A stretch of DNA of 64,000 nucleotides from contig JASXTE010000015.1 of the NCBI GenBank assembly GCA_030280995.1, forward strand, positions 18,799,001-18,863,000, written 5' to 3'. Made by a program: the position numbers and the translations under genes. Every line of letters starts with the position of its first letter. Within the stretch, counting starts at the first letter, position 1. Below are positions 44,577 through 58,100 of this stretch, in pieces. The notes under the pieces are model-generated. The model was not told the DNA's origin and made no database searches. It worked only from the letters and a program-made list of their open reading frames with translations. Source of the stretch: Hemileia vastatrix (taxonomy: Eukaryota; Basidiomycota; Pucciniomycetes; Pucciniales; Zaghouaniaceae).

Positions 44577-44789
44577 ATGTTCACACATTTTTCAAAATCA
44601 ATCTCTGAAATGGGTCCCTGTCTGTACTGTATTGACCATAACCTCATCTGCACCATATCACCACCAATACATCCATACAGAACTGCTTGTGATGCCTGCT
44701 ATTCCAGAAAGAAATCTTGCTCCACACCTGTTAAATTATCATCTGCAACAGATTCACCTCCCCTTCAACCTGGTCCATCTTCCAGCTAA
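44577..44789 (+). CDS. Antisense ORF1 of B2, Cys6 permuted Zn2Cys6-like
   Basis: The plus-strand ORF starts MFTHFSKSISEMGPC and keeps six cysteines with C-X2-C-X6-C-X12-C-X2-C-X6-C spacing: first half CLYCIDHNLIC, second half CDACYSRKKSC. The frame is open upstream to an ATG at 44457 inside the LTR, as in B1. Most differences from B1 in the cluster are conservative (V/I, S/A, Q/Y). This suggests past selection on the protein even though the rest of B2 is decayed. The Ser/Pro tail ends at 44789. Confidence 0.62.
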   Translation: MFTHFSKSISEMGPCLYCIDHNLICTISPPIHPYRTACDACYSRKKSCSTPVKLSSATDSPPLQPGPSSS

Positions 44790-44929
44790 ACCAAAAGATC
44801 TAGGCCTTACATCTTGATACCCAGATTAATCAACAAGTTACAACCTTCCAAAAAGGGTGCCAACACCACTACAACCACTAGCTCTACCATAACTGGTCCT
44901 TCTGATGTTAAAACCCATGCTTCTCCATA

Positions 44930-45201
44930 CTGAAATTTAAGCTCATGAATTTCCAGTTCATTCCCATCCAGAAAGTGATGATGACAATGTGGGAACCATT
45001 GAAACACCACCACCCAATCAATTGCCCACCATCAAGGACAAATCCAAACAACACTCTTCTCAACAAAAACATCTCATTCTAAACTACTTCCAATTCACTC
45101 CTGCCAAAGATCCACAGGAAATTGAGAAAAGAAGACACCTCATCCACCAGCTCAAGACTAATTCTGAACACTTTGTTTCATCTCTTGATTCTCTTCTGTA
45201 A
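44930..45201 (+). pseudogene. C-terminal part of antisense ORF1 in B2
   Basis: After a broken linker ('ESDDDNVGTIETPPPNQLP'), an open frame encodes 'LILNYFQFTPAKDPQEIEKR' and 'HLIHQLKTNSEHFVSSLDSL', matching 12783-12983 of B1 closely. It ends in TAA at 45201. It is separated from the Cys6 ORF by stops or frameshifts. Confidence 0.55.
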
Positions 45202-45292
45202 CTTGACTCTTGATTAAACCTTTTGACTTAGAAATGAAATTCTCTTCACCACTCTCCAGACTTCCTGAATTTAGCCAATCATAAGAAATTCC

Positions 45293-47020
45293 TCAGTTTA
45301 CAGTCTTGGGGGACTCATCCTCAGTTTTAAGTCTTGTGGGACTAACAGCCCTCATTTTATAGTCTTGGGGGACTCAAAAAAACTCAGTTTATAGTCCTGG
45401 GGGACTAAAAACCTAAATCATAAAGACAGAACAAGAGATCAAACCATTAAAGACCAAAGAAAATAAACTAACATTTGGGGGTAACTGTTCTACAGAGCAT
45501 CCAGCTCATCAGTTACCCCCACACTCGACTTAACTAGATTCAGAGACTCCCCCTTTGGTTTCCCTCTGCCAGAATTACACCAACATCACATTATCAGTTT
45601 ATAGTCCTGAAGGAATCAACCAACAAACCATCCTCAGTTTATAGTCTTGGCAGACTATACCATTCTTCAGTTTAAAGTCTTGATGGAGTGACCACAGTTT
45701 TCAGTTTAAAGTCTTGACGGGCTTCTGAACCCATAGAGGATTAAAATTCTTGAAATAAAATTGTAATCAGCCAGTTTAAAGTCTTGGAGGACTAGTAGAT
45801 CCAAAAAATATCAAGCCAAATTCTTGATAAAATCTTGAAAACCAGCCAGTTTAAAGTTTTAGAGGACTAACAGATCCACAGTAGTAACAAAAATAAATAT
45901 CTTGAAGCAATCTTAAAAAAAAAACTAGCCAGTTTTAAGTCTTGGAGGACTAAAAGAATATCTTGAAGTAGTATCCAACAGTTCTTGAGTTCCACTAGAC
46001 CCTTCATACTGTCTAAAAAATAACAAAATGGTATACCACAGCCAATGGATGAGCTGATCCCCTGATACCTTACCCACATCCAAGTGCACCTTGATGTGGA
46101 TAAACCTTTAAATAAATTTTAAATGAATTGATATAAATAAATTAAGAAAAATAATATTAATAAAAAAAGATGAAATAAATAAAAATCAAAGAAAATAATA
46201 AAAAATGAGATAGAGATAAAAAAAAAATAGCATTGCCCAGCCAATTGATGAGCCTTTCCACACCAATGCTTGCCCACATCCAGGTGACCCTGATATAGTG
46301 ACACCATACAATATAATTTTGTGATTTTTTCCCTCTTTATATCCCAATAACCCCCATAAAAAATTAAAAGAAAAAAAGAGAAAAAAAGAAAATAATCTAA
46401 AACTTCTATCTAACCAAAAAAAAAACAAGGAAAAAAAAAGAAAAAGTCTGGCTCTATAGAAAGTCCAGTCCAAGGAAATGATCACTATGTGGGCTCCCTC
46501 CAATAAGTAAAAGTGATGGGAGACCACCAGTAATCCACCACCAATTCAAATAGACAAATGAAGCTAGTCCCAAGCTAGTTTAAAGTCATAGTGGACTTGA
46601 AACCTGAAAAACAAAACCAGAACTAGAATTCAACTAGGACAAACAAAATACTTGAAACAGACATTATGGGGTGACTGTTCTAGAGAGCAGCCAGCTCATC
46701 AGTTACCTTCACACTTTCCAAAATAAAATCCTGAAGCCCCCCCAGGGTACCTTCTAACAAAAACACATCATCCAACACAATAAACCAAAAACAATAAACC
46801 AGAAGAGTCTGACACTTGAAGACCAAAATAATTTCCAGTTTAAAGTCATAGAGGACTAACACCTTTGAAGATAAACCAATACTAAGGTTCAACCAAATTA
46901 AGAGAAGGGGTTGGAAACAGACCATCTGGGTTAACTTTACTACAGAGCAGCCAGCTCATCAGTTACCCTCACACTTGACAAGAACAAATCAAGAAGCCCC
47001 ACCCATGGGTACCTTCTAAA
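45293..47020 (+). repeat. B2 3' region: motif array and hairpin modules
   Basis: About eleven copies of the CAGTTTAAAGTC/GGACT motif (45293-45950). Three hairpin modules follow: near 45478-45520 (GGGGGTAACTG with CAGTTACCCCC, perfect), 46667-46710 and 46928-46970 (arms partly decayed). Two CCACATC hairpin blocks lie near 46074-46101 and 46272-46297. No gene is present. The order mirrors B1 minus its insertions. Confidence 0.75.
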
Positions 47021-47049
47021 AAAAGATTCCAGCAAACAGATGCACAGCA

Positions 47050-48346
47050 TCACCAAATTCCAAAATTAAAGAATGGTCCATATTTTATCCTCATCGCGGA
47101 CCAATCTTCTTCACTTCTAGTGCCTCTTGCGTAAAATCTCTTCACCTGATCAGCAGCCACTCTCTTGTTTAAGACTGCATCATCTAGCTCCTCCAAAAAA
47201 TAAGAACATCCAGACACCTGAGATGTGACTCTGTAAGGCCCATCCCATCTGTCAGCAAAAATATTTCCCCACTGACTCTCCAAACTTCTATTATACACCA
47301 AAACCAAAAAAACCAGGTTTCAAGGTATTCCTGAGTCTATGAGCCAACTTCTTGTCCTGGTATCTGATTGATTGATTTCTTATCTTCATCATTCTAGAGT
47401 ATTCCTTCTCTTGACATTCCTCTCTACATCCCAACTGTTGCCTCCTGGCACAGAGAAAATCTTCTGTTGAGCACACATCATTCCAATCAATTCCAAGATA
47501 AGAGACAGCTTCCAAATCCAATTGTAGAACAGCTCTCTGCCCAAACATTAATTCATAAGGGGAATATAAAGTTGTCCTTTTCATCGTGACCCAATCAGCA
47601 AATAACACCAAGGGTAAATAATGCCTCCAATTTTCAGAACTATCTCCACACATCTTCACTAAAGCATTCTTGATAACTTGATGGCCTCTTTCAACCATGC
47701 TTTCAGCTTCAGAATAATAAGGTTTAGCCACTCTGACTTTAGAACCAATACTTGCCACAGCTTTTTTAAATTCAGCTCCAAACTCTGGCCCACCATCAAC
47801 AGTCACCAACTTCATCAACCTGTACCTAAACACCCATTTCTTCTTCAAAAATTCTACCAAATTTTTGGCAATCAAATTAACCAGAGGCACTGCCTCAACC
47901 CAACCAGACAAATCATACCTGGCAACAATCAAGTATTTATACCTGCCCTCTTTGATATGGACAGCATACAAACTGACTCTTCCAAACACAGTTGATTCAC
48001 CAGTAGCACAGTCAACCTCTTTATGTTTCAAGTGACTTCTTCTTTGACATTCTTCACAAGATTGAACCCAACCCTGAACAGCCAACTTCATACCTGGCCA
48101 CCAAAATCTATCTTCTACTCTCCTATAAGTATCCCCAAAGCCTCCATGACCAAGGTCTTCATACAAAGACTTTAACACCAACTCTTTACCCTTCTTCTGA
48201 GTCACCACTAGTTGAGAATTTGGATGTCTCCTCATCATAAAACTCTTTCCTGACACATAAAAGCCAGGACTCTTCTTCTTGATTGACACCCAAGTATCAT
48301 CAGCACAAATATCTGGCCTCTCCAAGGTTAACCAATATTCAACCAT
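47050..48346 (-). pseudogene. B2 integrase, inactivated
   Basis: Collinear with the B1 integrase. The zinc domain has Tyr in place of the first His (LYEDLGH) and the first catalytic Asp is Tyr (VSLYAVHIKEG). 'VTVDGGPEFG' and the Glu segment 'EAESMVERGHQ' remain. A frameshift near 47300 separates the C-terminal GPY/F module ('WDGPYRVTSQVSGCSYFLEE'). Confidence 0.87.
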
Positions 48347-48535
48347 AATAAAATAAACCCAGTCTGACCACAGGTCTCATCTTCAAAATCCAACAAAACA
48401 ACATCTAAGGGTACAACCCTGTCATTAAAATCTCCAGTGTGCACGTGAGAAACACAACCAGCCTACCCAGGACACCAATACCTAAATTTTGGTATATCCT
48501 TTTTCTTCCACTGAATCCTAAGAGACTCCAGTTCA

Positions 48536-50008
48536 CTAACAAAAACACCATGTTAAAATTTTAGCCATCCCAAACAACAGCCCCATCTTCATCAAAAAAA
48601 ACATCCTGATCCCCAGAATCAAGATCAGATCCAGACAGTTTAACCTCTTGGTGGAGGAGAGAACAAGCTTCCAGTTTAGCCTCATGGGGGAGGAGAGAAA
48701 AATCTTAAGCACCCATTGTGCTGGCCCTAACCACTGAAACTTTTTCATCAAATTCTTCAGAGTCTGAATCTTCATCTGTGCGTGGTATTCTTGATAATCC
48801 ATCTGGAATTGTAAAGGTTTTTCCAGGTTTGTGTACCAGGTCAAAAGAAAAATGCTGAATAAATGCCACCTAACCAGTTATTGGAGCATTTGGAAAACTA
48901 GGTGTATTGATCATTTGAACCAGAGATTTTGCATCCACCTGCAGCTCAAAATTCTGCCCCCACAAAACAGTTTGCAGCTTCTTCAAAATTTTTGCTACAC
49001 CACACAATTCCAACTTAGGTTGAGAATATCTCGATTCAACCTCATTAAGTACCACAGACTAATACCTTACTGGCATAACCCTCACAGTATTATCTTCATC
49101 AGACAACACAGCACCAGCAGCAATATAGCTTGAGTTTACTGTCAGATAGATTTTTCCAGCTCAAACTCCATAATCCAACTTGTGAAGAATAATATCTTCA
49201 CCTATCAGATTCTTCAACTTCTGAACAGCCTCTTCACACTTTTCATACCATTCCCACTACACATACTTCCTGGTCAACCCCCTTAAAGGTGAATCAAACA
49301 AAGAAAAATCTTTAATAAAAATTCTGACGTACACACAAACCCCCAAAAATCCCCTGACTTCAGTAGTATTTTTAGGCCTTGGCTATGACTGAATTTTATT
49401 AACTTTCTTCTTTGCCATAATCCTTCCCTCCTTACATACAACATGACCCAGAATTTCCAGAGCAGGAATATAGCAACAAAAATTTGACCCAGAAATGGTC
49501 AAACAAGCCTCTTTAATCCTAAACAATACTCTCTCTAGAGTAATTGCATATTCCCAAACAGATCTCCTTATACCTGGGTTCTCTTCAGCACCTCATTTCC
49601 ATAATCAGTGGAGGGTCCTTTGATTCCACCATCATAAATAAAAATACCAGCATGAGTAGGGACCTCATCCTGTAAAATCTAAGCCATTTGTGCTTGATAT
49701 TCTTCTACTTAATTAGTTGCTCCTTGAGGCAACCTAGTGAGCTGAAATCTTCCCAGAGAAGTCTCAGACTTTGTAAGTGGCCGTGAATTAGTGTGAAGTT
49801 CCCTTTGATCATAACCATCCATAATATCTCCCAAACCATAACACACCCTTCCAGAAAAAGCTTCCACAAAGTCCTCTGCACTTGGTGGCATCCCAGCATC
49901 CTTGGTAGTGACTCTATTCAAAGATCTAAGATCATGCACCACCCTCAGCTTCCCATTCTACTTCTTTACACAGAAAACTGGACTTGAATAACTAGATGTT
50001 GATTGTTT
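48536..50008 (-). pseudogene. B2 reverse transcriptase and RNase H, fragmented
   Basis: Pieces of RT ('MVHDLRSLNRVTTKDAGMPP', 'YGLGDIMDGYDQRE') and RNase H ('ELCGVAKILKKLQTVLWGQN', 'FELQVDAKSLVQMINTPS') are separated by stops and frameshifts. The order matches B1. More lesions are present here than in B1. Confidence 0.83.
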
Positions 50009-51387
50009 TTATAAACCAGTCCTGACTCTTTCCCTAATAATCTCTACAAAATCATCTTTAATAGCAGTTGGAATTGGAATAGGTTTGATTTTCCAAGGTT
50101 CATGACAAACCACAGGAATCAAGTAAGGTACCCAATAAGAGTGTTTCAACACATCTCTTTCCTCTTTAACAAATGCCACCGCTTTCTTCCTAAGCACAAT
50201 AACATGAAACAACAACTTATTTTCCTTATCAGACAACCACCCATCAAGACCAAAATTAACAACTTTCAACCTTTCCACAGTCACCCTAGCAGTTTCCACA
50301 AAATCAGGAGGATTCTTCACCAGAGGAGTACAGTATGGATCTCTTGAAAAAGAAGGTCTCTTCAAAGGATGATTCAAACCTACAGGCATAGGCTCATTGA
50401 CAGGCCTAATCTTCTGCACTAGCTTCTTATACTTTTCAGCTCCACCTTCAACTTGAGGGATCTTCAGGACATCTTCAGCACCAGACCTGGAAAAAAAACC
50501 AAGAGTTTCCCCATTACTCACATGTGTGGCCAATATAATGTTTTTGAAAGGTGTAGAAGAAACCCTAGCGGTGCACAATTGGGAGGACTTACTTTTAGAC
50601 TTCAATCTCACCACTCCAAACCTTTTCCACAATTCCAAATCTTCATCTTCACTTCCGTCTTCCAAATCTTCAAATCTTGATTCATCTTCAGAATCAACTC
50701 TTTTAAAATTGTGCAGTTTATCCTCATGCTGGAGGCCCAAAAATTGATCTTGATGATCTTCTTTCTTCATAATTTTCTGCAGTTTAACCTCTTGCTGGAG
50801 GCCCAAAAATTGATCTTGATGATCTTCTTTCTTCATAATTTTCTGTAGTTTAACCTCATGCTGGAGGCCCAAAAATTGATCTTGACAATCTTCACAAAAA
50901 TATTTTGAATCTTCTTTCTTCATTATCTTCAAATTTTTTTTTGATTTTCTTGAATTATCTTGAAATTTTTATCTTCTTTTCTTGAGTTTTCTTCTGACCT
51001 ACAAAAATAACCAGGGGTTTCTCCAATGCTCACAGATGTGGCCAAGCTAATGTTTTTTAAAGGTGTAGAAGAAACCCTAGCGGTGCACAATTGGGAGGAC
51101 TTACTTTTAGACCCCAATCTCACCACTCCAAAACTTTTCCACATATCTTTCAATAAAGATATATAACCAATCTTCTTCCTTGAGCTTGAATTAAAAATGA
51201 TTGAGAATCTTGAGAGAGAACAGAGACTTGATAAAAAACTTGATGAATACTTGCAGAGATTAGAAACATTAAAAAGAGAAAGTTGAAAATCCACTTGGTA
51301 TATCTCCAAGGGAGCTGACCTACTACAACCTGGAATTTCCTCATCTTGGGGAGAGGTTGTAGCACTAAGGTGGTCAGCCCTCCTCAT
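50009..51387 (-). pseudogene. B2 pol N-terminal region with three 22-residue repeats
   Basis: The ORF starts MRRADHLSATTSPQDEE at an ATG (51387) overlapping the gag-pro TGA as ATGA. After a frameshift near 50930 a long frame to 50009 carries three copies of the unit EVKLQKIMKKEDHQDQFLGL, then an acidic stretch, and the second 'KSKSSQLCTARVSSTPFKNI' module. It reads into RT ('IKDDFVEIIRERV') without the stop found in B1. Confidence 0.7.
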
Positions 51388-53764
51388 TCTAAAAAAGACA
51401 GACCCTCACTAGAGCCTGAGCCACACTCCAAAAAGCCAGAGGCAGCACCCACTTCTCTTCTTCTCCTACAACAATCCATGCACTTGCACATTGAAGACAA
51501 ACCAGGCCTGGTCTCCCACCCATCCTCACCAGGGGATGATAGCCTCATGTGAAGCCTCCTTTCATCTTCACCAGTCAACTCCAAACTGATTCCCCCATCA
51601 AACTGATAACCAATTCTTGCTTGAAAATCCATCAAGAATAGCCCACCCAAAATAGCTTTTACTGTTCTTTGGAAATATAGAAATGAACCTTCCCTGAGGC
51701 TCCACCAACATATAACTTCACAAACTCAGATTTTCAAACCAATTCAGTGACATGGCCACAAATCCCTCTCAAATTCCCACCAATACCAGTTTTGATGGGG
51801 AGGCCCAAATGAGTAGCCTCAAACAAAGAAATCAGGTTTATCTGAGAACCTGAATCCACCAATGCCCTTGCCTCTCTGCCATTCAGAATGACATTGACAT
51901 GACCCAGAGGAGCAGAAAAATGAGTTTCCAACCCCTCACCAAACTTTTCAGCAGAATCACAAATGTATTCCACCTCCCCAGAAGAAACTCTTCTCCTGGT
52001 CAACAACTTTTTCTGTCTATCAGCTAACCCTGGACTGATAGCATACAATTCCTCATAAGAAAGAGAAACCTGACCCTGATTCATCCTTTCAAGAACAGAG
52101 TCCATAACATTAGATTCACCAGAAACCACTGGCCTCTCAAAGTGAGCCCTTGGCTTCACTACCTTGGTCCTAGAAGCTTCTTGAGGACCAGCACCACCAA
52201 CAGATTTACCATCAACAGGAACCAAACCAGATACCTCACCAGAACCTCTAACTCCAGCAGGCTTTGGCAATGAAGCCAAAGGAACATCCTCCTCAGAGTC
52301 AGAATCAACCTCCATTTGCATTGGCTCAACATTAATGTCCAATGCACCAAAACTAGGGGGGCCCATGTCAGCCATACCCTTCTGCATCTTGTACAGCTCC
52401 TCTTTGCTGTACCTCTTCCTAGCTGCACTCAGCTTAGGATCCACTTTTGAAGCCTTTGGCTTTGGTTGGGCCTGAGAACTGCTCTTAGGCCTTCCCACCT
52501 TCCCTGCTTCCACATCATAAACACCAGCCAAGCATTCTCCACTTGACTTTCCACCACAGGAATACAACTCAAAACCACCAAAGGAAGTAGAAAAAGAGAC
52601 CTTATTGACCTCCTTCCCCTTTCCCTTGACATCATCATCTTCCTTACCAGAAGACTTCCCCTGATCAGGAATCTCCTCAAACCTTGTCCTCCTTTGATTG
52701 AGACCACCCCTTCTCCTGACCAAATCAACAGGAGCCTGCCCCTCACTGGGCTTCACAAATGAACCATCAGGGAACTTGAAAACCCTGCCATCAAATTCCA
52801 CCTTTCCTTCAGACACATCCCTGTTCAATGCCCAACAATCATTGGACCTGTGCCCCCTCCTGCTGCAATAAGAGCGGACCCAAGGGTCACTCCTAACAGC
52901 CCTCCTATCAAAATCTCTAGGCTGAGAAGGTGCCTTATTGACCTTCTTAGCCTCCTGAACAAAAATATGCAGCTGCTTTGTGAGATCAGCCAACTGCTCC
53001 ACCACTGGGTCCCTCTCCTGTTTGAGAACCTGCACCATATTCTTATCCTCCTTCTTCACCCTAACTTCCTCTTCAGCCAAAGCCTCACTGACTTTGCTGA
53101 CATATTTGGCACACCCCTCCTGATAGGTGTCCACAGCCAATAACTTCAAATGGGCCTCAACAGCCTCCTTCACCTTATCCAAGGCAGGAAACTTCTGGTC
53201 CCCATTAGAAAGAGTCTTCATCAAGTCCTTCCTTGACAGCTCCTTCAACCCATCCATCCTGACATCTCTAGCCAGGGCAGACCAAAAACCATCCTTGGCA
53301 GCATTTTCATGTGCCAGCTCCTTCACTTCCACCAAGTATTTCACCACAGGATCAAAATATAGCAGAAACTTTCTGTAACTATGCAAGTTACCAACACAAC
53401 CATAAGATTTCCATTCACTGATAACCTTGTTCAGATCCACCATAGTGAACCTGACACCCCATCTATCTACCATCTCCCTACACAATAACTTCCAATCCCT
53501 CTTCTTGTAGCCAGGAATGGCCACAACCTCCTTCTCCACTGCCCTATCACCAATGAAGAAGATAATCTGCTTCACCATGTCCAGGTAAGAAGCACCATCC
53601 ACTCCAGCAACAGTTTCATACTTCTCTAGAAACCACTTGACATCCTCCCCATTAAACTTGGTACCATCCCAAGTTTTAATCCTAACACACTCCCTGACCA
53701 TAACAGCAGGAGGACCATCTCCCCCACTGACAGTCACCACAGGAATAGAGGAACCAGAAGCCAT
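51384..53764 (-). pseudogene. B2 gag-protease, nearly intact
   Basis: Opens at MASGSSIPVVTVSGG (53764) and runs without a stop to 51734, about 675 codons. A frameshift within the protease follows, with the final part at 51650-51384. The zinc knuckle reads RSYCSRRGHRSNDC, its first Cys replaced by Arg. The protease active site reads LVDSGSQINLI. The frame resolves the B1 stop as GAG and shows the true start to be 24183 in B1. Confidence 0.87.
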
Positions 53765-53855
53765 TCCTCCAGACCAAAACACCAAAAAGAGCCAACCAAA
53801 GAAAACAGAGATTCCAAAGAACTAGCAAGTTCTACCCCACGTTGGGTGCCAGAAA

Positions 53856-54946
53856 TGTAGACAGTCCTATAGTACTAGCTATAGGCCTTGACCAAGGGAG
53901 TTGGAGAAAAACCAGAGAGAAAATCCCCTGTCCCTTTATAAAAATAGAGTGAGATTTACTTGCTAAAGTAAGTTGGTTCCTGTTTGCTAAAGCCCCTTTT
54001 TCAACACACTTGACTGCTTGATGAGCCAAGAAAGTAGTCCCCAGACAGACTACCAGACCAAAGAACTGAAATGTAGACCAATGTCCACACCAGAGAAAGC
54101 AAAGATACTTGATGTAGGCTGCAAATCCACACCAGAGACAGCAATAATACTTGATATAGCTTGCAAGACTATACCAGAGAACCTGTTGCTAAAGTTGAGT
54201 TAAATGAAGAACTAACCTTGCAACCAACACAGCCAATTGTGGCCCAAAAACAGTGAAAACTGAGTGAGAAACAATATCTAATCACCAGATGGTTGTATGA
54301 TAATTAAAGTTGCCCCAAAACTGTCTTATTCAGTATGTACACACAGACCACCCATCTAAGATCCATGCACAGCAACAAATTTGGCACCTGTACCAGCCAA
54401 ATTGAATAAAAACCCTCCAGAAGCACTCCCCAACCTTCTAAAACAGAGGCAGGTGGGCTGCCCAACGTCAGAGGTGCCGCCTGAAGCGGCCCAGCCTCCC
54501 TGAAGCCAGAAAACCAATAAAAACATCTAATCTACTTAGAAAAATTCACTACAACTACTAAAACCCTTAAAACACAAAATTACGCTATAACAACATTGAG
54601 ACATGAAATATAGAGCTAAATTAGCCCTATCTAATGGTACTAAGCACTTAACCCTAAGACTTAAGGTTAGCCCATAAAATGTGAAAAACAAAATTAAACA
54701 GCTATCTTTTGTAACTGAAAAATGAGGAAATGACCCCTTAAAACTTAGAATATGAAAAATATTAACAAGACATGAAATATAGAGAAAAACCGGGGCTATC
54801 CAATGATAGTACCTACATACCCGCTGTCCCAATATTCATGGAATAAAACCAGAAAACACCCAATTCTTCAACAGATGCCAATCAAGACATGCACAAACAG
54901 CGCCAAACAACACAACAAAGGCCCCTGCCAATGTTGGAAGACCACA
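53856..54946 (-). repeat. B2 5' LTR
   Basis: Closer to the B1 LTRs than to the left LTR of its own element. It carries the primer-binding site next door at 53835-53851 (minus strand TGGCACCCAACGTGGGG). Landmarks are as in B1. Confidence 0.88.
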
Positions 54947-55189
54947 ACGGTTAGGAGCCAATTTTGTTTTATTTAATATATTTGTTTTTATTTTACTCAA
55001 GTTCAGTTCATTTATATATAAATTTTATATTTCTTTGTACTTCTCAATTTGCATGTACCAGTATATGAAGTTGTGTATAGTAGAGGAGGATCAAAACATA
55101 TTTCTCAAATTCAATATTTTCCATATAGAGCACACTAATGTCCAAATGTGTTTCCTCTTCTGCATTTATCTGGATCATTATTTCAGGAG

Positions 55190-58100
55190 TAATTGATTGA
55201 TTTTTATGCTCAAATGGAACAAAATTGACTGCACTACCTCACTAAAAATCAGGATAAACTCGGTGAAGACCTTTATTGTGGTGCGGAAGATGCTATCAAT
55301 AATGGAACCAATCTCAATCAAGTTGAAAAGCAAATTATTCTGAATTTGTCTTTTTTTAGGGGGACCACATAACATGGATGAGATATATTATGATGCTATG
55401 GTAATAATACAGAAATAAGGAAGGCCAGATCTTTTTATCAAAATTACTTTCAACACAAACTTGAAGGAGATAAATGATATGCTTCTTGAAGTTAAAACTG
55501 CTCAAGATAGGCCAGACTTGCTTTCCAAGGTGTTCAGACTGAAACTTGATTCTGATATGATATATTGCTAAAAGGGGAGCTGGGTAAGAGTCAGGAGCTA
55601 AGGAAAAGGAGAGTTTTGTGTGCTTTGTTGGAACATGTGTATGTCATTGAGTTTCAGAAGAGAGGCCTACTACATGCACATATTCTTTTATGCTTGGTTT
55701 CAGAGGACAAACCACAAACAATTGACGACATTAATTCAATAGTTTCAGAAGAGTTACCAGATGATGAGAAGGATCCTATACTTTTTCAAAAAATAACAAC
55801 CAATATGCTCCATGGACCCTGTGGCTCCATAAACAAATGTGCTTCATGTATGAAAGATGGAAAATGTTCTAAAAGATACCCTAGAAAATATAATGACAAA
55901 ACTCGGATGAATGATGATGGATATCATTTATATTGTAGGAGAAATGATGGCCAGAAATTTAAAAAATTTGAAGGAAGCTTTCAATACACAAATCACAATG
56001 TGGTGCCTTATAATCATTATCACTCTAGAAGATTTAATTGTCATATAAATGTGGAAGTGGAAACTACAATATATTCAGTAAAGTATCTCTATAAATATGT
56101 GTACAAGGGTCATGATCATTCTTCAATGGTACTAGAGACAGATGGAATAATAGATGAGGCCAAGGAATATCTGGATGGTAGGTATTTTTTAACAGTTGAA
56201 GCATGCTGGAAATTGTTTGCTTTTCCACTTCATGGTCATGAACTAGCAGTTACAATATTACAGCTTCATTTTCCAGACCAACAGACAGTTATATTTAATC
56301 CTAGGGGGGGGAGGTATCAACTGAAGTTACTGTGTTAGGAAGCGGGAAAACCAGCCTAACAGAGTGTTTTACAGAGTTCTCTAATGCCCCAACTGCTGAA
56401 GTGGCCCAGGGTGTCAACTTTCCTGATGCTCCCATCCAGTTTGTTTGGAATGTGTGAGTCCTTAAGATGTTCTTCTATATTTTTACTCCTTCCTAATTCA
56501 ATGTTGGTGTTCAGATGTGACAAAAAGTGGACAATTTGTCAAAGAGACACAGTCATTGGTCAGGTTGCCTTCTGTGGATCAAATGCACAAGAACGTTTTT
56601 ACTTGTGTCTTCTTCTTTACCATGTGGCTGGACCAATAAGCTATGAAGCTCTGAGAAATGTGCATGGTGTCCAACACCCAACCTTCAAGGCTGCTTGCTT
56701 GGCATATGATCTTTTGAAAGATGATGCTGAATACAAGAAATGCTTGGATGAAGCATCTTTAATGAAGACTGTACATCAACTCAGACAACTGTTTACTTCT
56801 ATTCTAATCTGGAACCATCCTGCTGATCCAGTGGGTCTTCTTGAATCACAGATTTTGGAACTTGGGGATGACTGCCCGCATATCCTGAAAACAAAGTTTC
56901 ACATTTTTCAGCCCTCCCACCAACAAATCAGGTATTACACTTTGAATCTTATTAGCTTCCTGCTTAATAAACAAGGTTACTCTTTTTCTGAATATGGACT
57001 TCCTGAGCCATCACAACACTTTCATCTATCTACAGGTCAACTTATTTTGGAAGAACAGTCATATGACAGGAAGGAGCTTACTGAAAAATGAAGAAATCAG
57101 TATCATTTGTCCAATATAGACCATAAAAATGCTTTTGATGCAGTTACGCAAGCCCATGCATCTGTAGAGGGTAGTATATTTTTCTTGGATGGACCTGGGG
57201 GAACCAGTAAAACATTTGTTGAAAACATGATCCTGGAATGGTTCAGAAGTCAAGGGCACATTGCTCTTGTGGTTGGTTTTTCTGGGATAGAATCTATACT
57301 TTTAGAAGTGGTAAGGACAGCTCATTCCATGCTTAAGATTCTGCTTGATATAAATCAAGATTCATATGGTCATATTAAAGCACAGAGAGAATTAGCTAGA
57401 ATTTTGAGGATGACAAGGTTAATCATATTGGATGAATCTCTAGTACAACATTGCCATTGTGATGAGGCTGTGGATAGAAGCTTACATGATATCCTGAAAA
57501 ACAGTCATGCTTTTGGGGGAATTGTTATGCTTTGTGCTGGTATGAATTTTCAACTATCTTCTAACTATTAAAATATCTTTTTCATTAAATGGATAAATAT
57601 ATATTTCCTTTTCCATTATCATGCATATGTAATGATGCCAAAAAATGTTCCTTTCTTATAATTTTATGGCATTCTTCAGGGGACTTTAGACACTGCCTTC
57701 CAGTTATATCAAAAGGCTCAAAAAGACAGATATGATCTTCAACTCTCATTCACAACACTATCTGGCCAAAAGTTAAGAAACTCCACCTGACCATTAACAG
57801 GAGGCTTTGGCAGACAGGAATGAATGAAGAGCAAATACAAGATGCTGCCTGTTTTTCTGAGTGGATCCTTCACATGGGGGAAGGAAGAACACCAAATCCA
57901 GATTTGGTGGAGATTCCTTCTAAACACTGTGTTTCTACTGGGTCTGATGGGTTAAAAGAATTAGTTACTGTGGTATACCCTGGAATAAATTCTTTGGACA
58001 ACTGTGATGAAGTCTCCTTGCTCAGGTACTTCAAAAGAAGGGGGTCATCCTAGCCACAAAAAAATGTGGATGTAGACAAAGTTAACAAATGGGTTCTGAA

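Larger units (their letters stand above)
43467..54946 (-). mobile_element. B2: second Ty3/Gypsy family-B element, 11.5 kb
   Basis: Same structure and orientation as B1, with LTRs at 43467-44528 and 53856-54946. The flanking tetranucleotides are ATGG (left) and ACGG (right), one base apart. It lacks the second antisense ORF and solo LTR D. The right LTR and gag are very close to B1. The left LTR and 3' region are more diverged and carry more lesions, so the element may be a mosaic. It interrupts neither the tnp2 relic on the left nor the Helitron on the right in a way I can prove. Confidence 0.88.
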
